Below are positions 58,354-64,000 of a DNA stretch of 64,000 bases, piece after piece. The position numbers were made by a program, and so were the translations under genes. Position 1 is the stretch's first letter. Every line of letters starts with the position of its first letter. A model generated the notes under the pieces. It did not search any database, was not told the DNA's origin, and worked only from the letters and a program-made list of their open reading frames with translations. The DNA is from Tamarix chinensis (Eukaryota > Streptophyta > Magnoliopsida > Caryophyllales > Tamaricaceae), in contig CM060177.1 in the NCBI GenBank assembly GCA_030549775.1, positions 29,974,014 to 30,038,013 on the forward strand, given 5' to 3'.

Positions 58354-59040
58354 GATATTTAATATTAGTGTATCCCAAATAATAACTTTCAAGGAGCTAC
58401 CAGTACGACATTATAGGGGTCGCTTAAGAAACTTTACAAGAAGGGAGTCATCTAGTTAGGAGTACATAGAACAACAATATTCAAGTCATTCTAGATGAAC
58501 ATAGGTTTGGGGTAGGTCATCTCCAAATCAAGGTTGGGGTTGAGCTCGGACTCGAGGACGGCGATAGAACATTTATGTCATCGGGCAAATTACAATTTTT
58601 ATATGTGAGTTAAATTAATCAACATATAGTTTGGTATTTTAGTATCTGGTATAATGTGTTAGGAGATGGGAGTTGCAATTTCGAAGCATTGGTATATATT
58701 ATACTAAAAGATGAGGATCAATGGATTTAGATCCATAAAGACTTATATCACGGGATACTGGGTAGACGACAGCTATACTAGAATGTGTTTGTATATGACA
58801 CCGTTAATCAAGTTATCAATACTATTGCTCATTGGGAAAGTTCAGCTCTGATGATACACTAGATGACAATGCTAGATATTAGTCATGTCATTGCACACCA
58901 TTACTTTGTACTATTTACATACTACTCGTTAAATGTGTGTAGTGCATTCCTATCTTTAGTGGCATGACATTGGATTCAAGGTCCTAAAAATGAAGTAATT
59001 ATATGGTTTTTGCAAGATATGAGTCATTAAATATCAATAT
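58354..59040 (+). pseudogene. MULE transposase pseudogene, linker and OTU-like C-terminal domain (part 2)
   Basis: The plus-strand reading continues the MULE protein from 41541: a basic linker (HYRGRLRNFTRRESSS), then an OTU-like domain with GDGSCNFEALVYI (the D-G-x-C active-site loop, Cys present), DEDQWI, VNQVINTIAHWESS, ISHVIAHHYFVLF and FLSLVAWHW. Stops split it. Some plant MULE proteins carry OTU-like tails; the role of that domain is not settled. The active-site His near the end is not clearly identifiable. Confidence 0.75.
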
Positions 59041-59867
59041 GCAGATTTTTTATGTCTTTTTTTTTCATATCAATATTATATCAATATCAATTCTTGTAAT
59101 AATTGTTTTTACAAGTACATCTCTTAGACAATTTTCCACTCACACCACTGCATACAAATTGGAACAGATACCATGGTAGTAGCGTTTAAACATGGAATAT
59201 ACTATATTCTTCAAAATTTCAATAATGACGCTCTTTAGTACATAATGACACATCGAAACCACTTCCTCTATCTTCGGTCTCAACTTTTATCTAGAATTAT
59301 TGTACTTTTTTTTTAGTTTTTTTATATATGACCTTTGAGACATCTACATGATGAATTTTCATTGATTTGTGTTATTTACCTATTACCCTACCATAATGGT
59401 TTGGTAATCTTCTAGTGCAATAGTGTATATCTTTAAGTGTTTGTATTTTTTGTTAGATAACTCAAATATACGATCTCTCTTATATATTTTTTACAACAAA
59501 TTCACCACTTTTGGCATATACTAACCTAATATTAGTGTACCTTCTAGGGAACCAAATAGTTTCTCACATTTACTATTTGAGGCAATTACAACTATATGCT
59601 TTTTTTTTATGCATCCAGTTCTATAGTAGTTAGATTCATTTGTATGTTATTGAGCTTAAGTATCCTGGTGCTCAATGTAAGTTGGATAATATTTTTGTAA
59701 TCAAGTTAGTTTGGTTCAAGCATCTCATTACTTCAAAATAGTAAAATAAAAAACTACATTATATAATTATAACATACATATTTGAAATCAAAGTACACAA
59801 CAATTGATAAATAAATCTAGCACTATGTAAATTCCCATGCCCACACTCAACCACATCAACTCCTAAA
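59041..59867. other. No gene recognised
   Basis: AT-rich DNA between the MULE tail and the minus-strand ORF, with no supported coding region or repeat. The right end of the MULE, if it survives, could be here, but I found no matching inverted repeat. Confidence 0.4.
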
Positions 59868-60250
59868 TCATTCACAATATTTTTCAATGCATGTAACTAG
59901 ATGATAGTAATTTGAAGTTGCATCACCCCTCCAATAGAAATGGCAAAGAGTTTTACGTGCTTCATTAAGGCTTATTTTGACTATAATTTCATGTTCATCA
60001 TTTTGATGTTCATCCAAATATTCCTCTGTCGTTGCCAACACAGGAGTCCTTGTAACATATAAATCCAAATAATCAGGAGCCATGTCCTATGGGTACCAAG
60101 CTGATGGTCCAAAAACATACAGTCCTAGTTGATGTTCATGCCTCAAGAACCATTGGCTAAGCATGTGTACATAATGAGCTTTGTGTTTCTTTAAGGAAGG
60201 ACCTCTATACGTGTTCTTGGTCAGCTTGTAAGATCCTTAGGGATCACTTG
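59868..60250 (-). pseudogene. Possible plant-mobile-domain-type fragment
   Basis: A 71-codon minus-strand frame (MAPDYLDLYVTRTPVLATTE..., ending CHFYWRGDATSNYYHLV) is preceded in another frame by YRGPSLKKHKAHYVHMLSQW and FGPSAWYP. The pattern of a Trp/His-rich helix followed by a YLDxY segment recalls the C-terminal part of plant-mobile-domain/MAIN-like proteins, which are often linked to MULEs. The match is weak and a frameshift or stop lies before the ATG, so this is a tentative label. Confidence 0.3.
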
Positions 60251-62678
60251 TGTATATCTGGACTAGCATGTCACTTGATATAGCATATATGGTTCCTGTA
60301 ATACCCCAAAATTTTCTTAGCCTAATCCCACATTATTAGCACCCTAATTTGATTCTAATATCGAGAAATACTATTTTAGCCTTAACCCAATTTTTTAATC
60401 TTGAAACTTTAACCGAATCAAAACCTTTGGCCCGGATAAATCGTATTGTGTAAACCAAAGTCAAACCTGCTAAAATTTCCACTAATCTTACTATCTTTAG
60501 CTGATCCAAAATTACCTAAACTAATCCCCAATCTTTTTCTCCTTTTCCTTTTCATTTCTCCTTTTCTTTTCTTTCTTCTCCATCTCCTACCGCAATGTTT
60601 GACTGTTGCAACTTGCCTTCCCTTTTCCACTTACACCATCATCCATCACCTTTTCTGCAATCATCCATCATCCATCACCCTGTCTTCTTCTTCTTCTTCT
60701 TCTTCTCTTATTTCTGCTCGATCTGCACCACCATCACCTCCCCCTGCCATTTCTTTTTCTTCCTTATCCTTACGCAACTTATACACACAACAATCACCAT
60801 CCCTACCGCACCCTCTACCATTTTTCACCACAACACACAGCCATCATCTCCACCACCCTGCACCATTACACACATGCCTCCCCCTATCTCTTTTCTTTCC
60901 TGTTCACACCACAGACACATATGTATATATATATACACTACACACTCTCATCCCTTCTCTTTTTCTCTCCCTTACCTTCTGCCCATTTTGTGTCCAAATT
61001 CTACCCGAGCTTCCCCTCTTCTTTCTTCTTTCTTCCTTATTATTTTCCTCCTCTTCCTTGCCCTATTTTTACCCACGCACCACCATTTCCACCACCGTAC
61101 ACCACCACATGCCACCTATCGATCGATGGACCAACCACCAAGGTCACCCCAATTTTCCTTAGCACCATCGTCAGCAATTGTCACTGACTACCGCTTCTTT
61201 TTTATTTTTCTTCTCCTCGCCCATCGCATTTTTAGGAAATGAAAGACTTGCACACGACCGTGCAACATTAAAGTTTCTTATCGCACGCTCGTGCAACCCA
61301 GCACAACCTGCCCGTGCACCCTCGCACACCTACACATGGCCTAGACGCACGCCCGTGCGTACCTGTTTGCCAATGATTGAGCACAACCATGCCACTTTTC
61401 TCCACCTAGTCATCCATGATCCTTCCTCTTGTCCTAGATGTGCACCGTCTGCAACACAGTCGTGCAACCACCCCATTTTGGCTATGCATCTCTATTTTCA
61501 CTACCAAACCTTATCCAAATACAACCAAATTTTTACCATAGCTCCACCACACATTCAACTACACATCCACACATACCAAGATTCCATTTGACTATGGTTA
61601 TTTCCATTTTTACTCTCTTTACCTTTATTTCTCCTTCGATTATACTCTCGGAGCCTAACCATGTTTTTTTTGTTTTTCATATGTGGTATTTCGGTAATCT
61701 CGGAGGAGGAATTCTAGGATTAATGTGCTTAGAGCCTAGTGTCCTAGTTGGTAAGGATACTAGTCGATGTTTAAAGTTTTGTGTTATTTTCTTGTATGGT
61801 TATGTGAGTTTTTCATAATACCATTGCCTTATGATTTAATATATGTTGATCATGATATTTTGTGATGATATGAATGTTATGTTTAAAAGAAATTAAGAAT
61901 AGTTAAGTGGTATAGTTATGATTTTGTTACGATAATGACATAATTATGGAAAATATATCTTATGGCATAAAATATGGGCTAAATGAGCTTTGATAAGTGG
62001 ACATAAGTATTTTTACGAGGTATGATGATAATTGGTGGATTTGGAAAATAATGTGTGTAGAAGGCACAAGATTTTATAAAATAAAGGTTCTTGTTTATCA
62101 TTAAGGGTATTTTGGTCATTATTGGATAATAAAAAGTTTTGGTATTTTATGTATTAAGTGGATTAAAAATATGATAATGATATCCTAAGGAATGTTTGGG
62201 AGTATTATTGTTTGTCTTGGGTTCTTCAAACAAAATAATGGTCTAATTAGGGTTTAATAACTTAAAATGATAATATCATTATTCCATGTATAAAATCTAG
62301 AGGTTTTTTGAATTCTGAATATGTTGCTAATGATCAGCCTTATAAGGTTGTTTATTGGACTTGGTAATCATGTGAATATTATAGGAGGAATTATGACTAT
62401 TTATAAAATTAGGGTTTTGGTAATTCTATAAATAGTACCTTGGATAAGATTATTAACGTACGTGTGTGCGATGTGGGTGTTAGATCATGCATTATGAGCA
62501 AGGTAATAATGATGAGATTTGAGAATGAGACAATATAATTTTTGGTGGAATAATCAATATGGGATAATAAATGCTAAGGGGTGTGTGATTAGGGTTTGGA
62601 AAGATTTAAGGACGGTGACATGAGTTATGTGTCTATCTGTCTTAATGTGTTCGATTCCTGTGAATCAATCATGAATAA

Positions 62679-63150
62679 GATACTAATCACTTAAAGTGAA
62701 AGAGCACGTGAGTAGGGCCAGGGTGATATATATATATACACCCTGTTCCATTGGGGAGAATAGTGGCTCAGGAGTGTTCTATCCTGAGAAGGTGATATTT
62801 TTAATCTCCGTTCCACTAAAAAGAATTGGAATCATTTTACCCCAATAAGGTGTTTTAGTCTGTTCCACCAAATTAAGAATAGTAAAGCCATTGCTCATCG
62901 TGAAATGAAATTATAACAGTATAACTTATGGAAAAGACACAAATAATTTAAAGTGGAAGAGTACATGAGTCAAGACCAAGGTGTTATTTTTATATATATC
63001 TCATTCCACTAGGGAGAATAGTGTCTCAAGAGTATTCTACCCTGAGAAAGTGATGTTTTTATATCCATTCCACTGGATTATAATAGTGGCTTAGGTGTGT
63101 TGTCTCTGATAAGGTGGTTCTGACCGTTCCACCTGTTTAAGAATAGCGAG
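62679..63150 (+). repeat. Family X hairpin array in copy 6 (two units)
   Basis: Headers near 62679 (GATACTAATCACTTAAAGTG then GAGTAGGGCCAGGG) and 62935. The hairpins include CTCAGGA...TCCTGAG (7-bp perfect stem) and TTCCACT.../...AGTGG-type elements with GAATAGTGG arms. Confidence 0.8.
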
Positions 63151-63320
63151 CTTCCTACACTCAACGTATATAAAAGAATGAAAATATATTATATCTAATA
63201 AAGAGATTTGGATCATTATCTGTCTTATGAGATGTTTCATTTACCTTCTTGTATACCCATTATCTGTTGTGAAAAAATGTGCTAATTATATCCTTATTTC
63301 GATAGTATTGTTCCCTTACT

Positions 63321-63356
63321 CAGTATATAGCATACTGACCACCTTTTTTATGGGTG
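63321..63356 (+). other. Conserved hairpins upstream of the copy 6 acceptor
   Basis: CAGTATATAGCATACTG (63321-63337) has a 6-bp stem with the TAG loop kept. CACCT...GGGTG and TGCTCATTTCCACGAG follow, as in copy 4. Confidence 0.6.
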
Positions 63357-63734
63357 TTGCTCATTTCCACGAGTAGGAGATCCTAATTCTTATGTGTAGG
63401 TCTCAGAAGATCCTATAGATGATTATACTATATATGATGCACTATATGGGGATGAGTGACCTTATCTGTACTAGGTGGTGAAGTGTAATGTTATCTAGTA
63501 GTTGTATTTACCCGGATATCTTTTTGGACTCTTAATCCATGGTATTCCCTTCTTTTGTATTTTTTGTGCTGTAACTCGAAGTTAAGTTCCAAACTCATTA
63601 TTGTATTATAAATGTTTTTTCATATCTAATTTCCTTGTGTTACCGTAAATATTTTAGCCTTGTAATTAATGTAAGGATGGTTGAATAAATTAGACTTCTA
63701 TCAATTACGATGGTAACCCCTAATATTTTATTAT

Positions 63735-64000
63735 GATGGACTTTAACTAGTTAGTGTTGTTGGTAAGTATAATAAGTAATGAAGATTGAAAGATGAAATT
63801 GTTGTGTTGTGAAATGATTACTACCCTCAAAGTGAATTAGGTATGACAATGGTGAAATCATTAAAGATTGTTCATTCCCTGAGGGTTTGTACACATTCCC
63901 TCAAACTCAAGGTTGAAGGAATGGATAATTACAAAACTCAATTAATCAAGAATTCATAGGAAAGAAAGAAATGTAGCTTATGATGATGGAGTTTGATGTG
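63735..64000. other. No gene recognised
   Basis: Short flank after copy 6, AT-rich, with no supported frame. It may include a longer 3' end of copy 6. Confidence 0.3.

Larger units (their letters stand above)
61751..63399 (+). other. Predicted intron inside family X copy 6
   Basis: GTAAGGATAC follows the conserved donor block. The acceptor TATGTGTAG ends at 63399. The enclosed DNA has the hairpin array and pre-acceptor hairpins in the same order as in copies 4 and 5. Confidence 0.5.
60297..63734 (+). mobile_element. Family X LTR-like unit, copy 6 (about 3.4 kb, 3' end uncertain)
   Basis: It starts TGTAATACCCCAAAATTTTC at 60297. Then come an AT-rich block, a CT-rich tract (60530-60590), and a C/T-rich segment whose overlapping Pro/Ser/Leu/His frames (60446-61591) are composition artefacts. 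A TATATATATACAC stretch lies near 60925. The donor block CTTAGAGCCTAGTGTCC precedes GGTAAGG, with GT at 61751. A two-unit hairpin array (62679-63150), pre-acceptor hairpin (63321-63337), and GTGTAG acceptor at 63399 follow. The end is placed at the TAATATTTTATTAT that also closes copy 2. No target duplication was confirmed. Confidence 0.75.

Noticed and set aside
60446..61591. Long overlapping plus-strand frames (up to 238 codons) in the family X copy 6 leader
   Set aside because: Three or more frames are open at once in C/T-rich DNA, and the products are Pro/Ser/Leu/Phe/His runs with no domain. Copies 4 and 5 have similar frames in the same place, none conserved at protein level.

Overview
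The window looks like repeat-rich, AT-rich heterochromatin from a flowering plant, most likely a eudicot. It holds plant-type Ty3/gypsy and Ty1/copia retrotransposons, a MULE transposase with FAR1-like and OTU-like parts, and hAT MITEs. No intact host gene is visible. Every recognisable protein fragment belongs to a transposable element, and all are broken by stops, frameshifts or lost catalytic residues. No tRNA, rRNA or CRISPR array was found.

Layout. (1) About 0.5-27 kb is one old minus-strand Ty3/gypsy element (here GyA, Athila/Tat-like: Gag with a CCHC knuckle, tRNA-Asp-like primer site). It has been cut repeatedly. A plus-strand relative (GyC, 15501-25171) sits inside its gag, and long TG...CA units of a second family (here family X) sit in its integrase and gag. 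(2) About 28.2-30.7 kb is a decayed plus-strand Ty1/copia remnant. (3) About 30.8-39.7 kb is AT-rich intergenic DNA with microsatellites and small duplications and one unexplained GC-richer ORF. (4) A MULE transposase pseudogene begins near 39.76 kb and resumes with its OTU-like tail at 58.35 kb. It is split by a 16.8-kb minus-strand Ty3/gypsy element (GyB, 41542-58353). GyB itself carries two hAT MITEs in its 3' LTR and a 5.2-kb family X unit in gag. (5) The last 4 kb hold a possible plant-mobile-domain fragment and another family X unit.

The most interesting content is family X: six single units, each about 3.3 or 5 kb, in 64 kb. The two clearest have TG...CA-type ends (TGTAACACCCC-like / GGGGTGTTACA-like) and perfect 5-bp target duplications. 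None has a visible internal coding region, so they behave as giant solo LTRs. The complete units share an ordered set of noncoding modules: a CT-rich leader, a TATA box, a GGTAAGG splice-donor block, an array of paired short hairpins, a hairpin just before a conserved GTGCAG-like acceptor, and the 3' end. The hairpin stems keep pairing although their bases change, which suggests selection for RNA or DNA structure in a transcribed, possibly spliced, LTR.

Nesting gives a relative order of events. GyA is older than GyC and its family X insertions. The MULE is older than GyB, and GyB is older than its MITEs and its family X unit. All assignments come from reading motifs by eye; no database search or alignment program was used.
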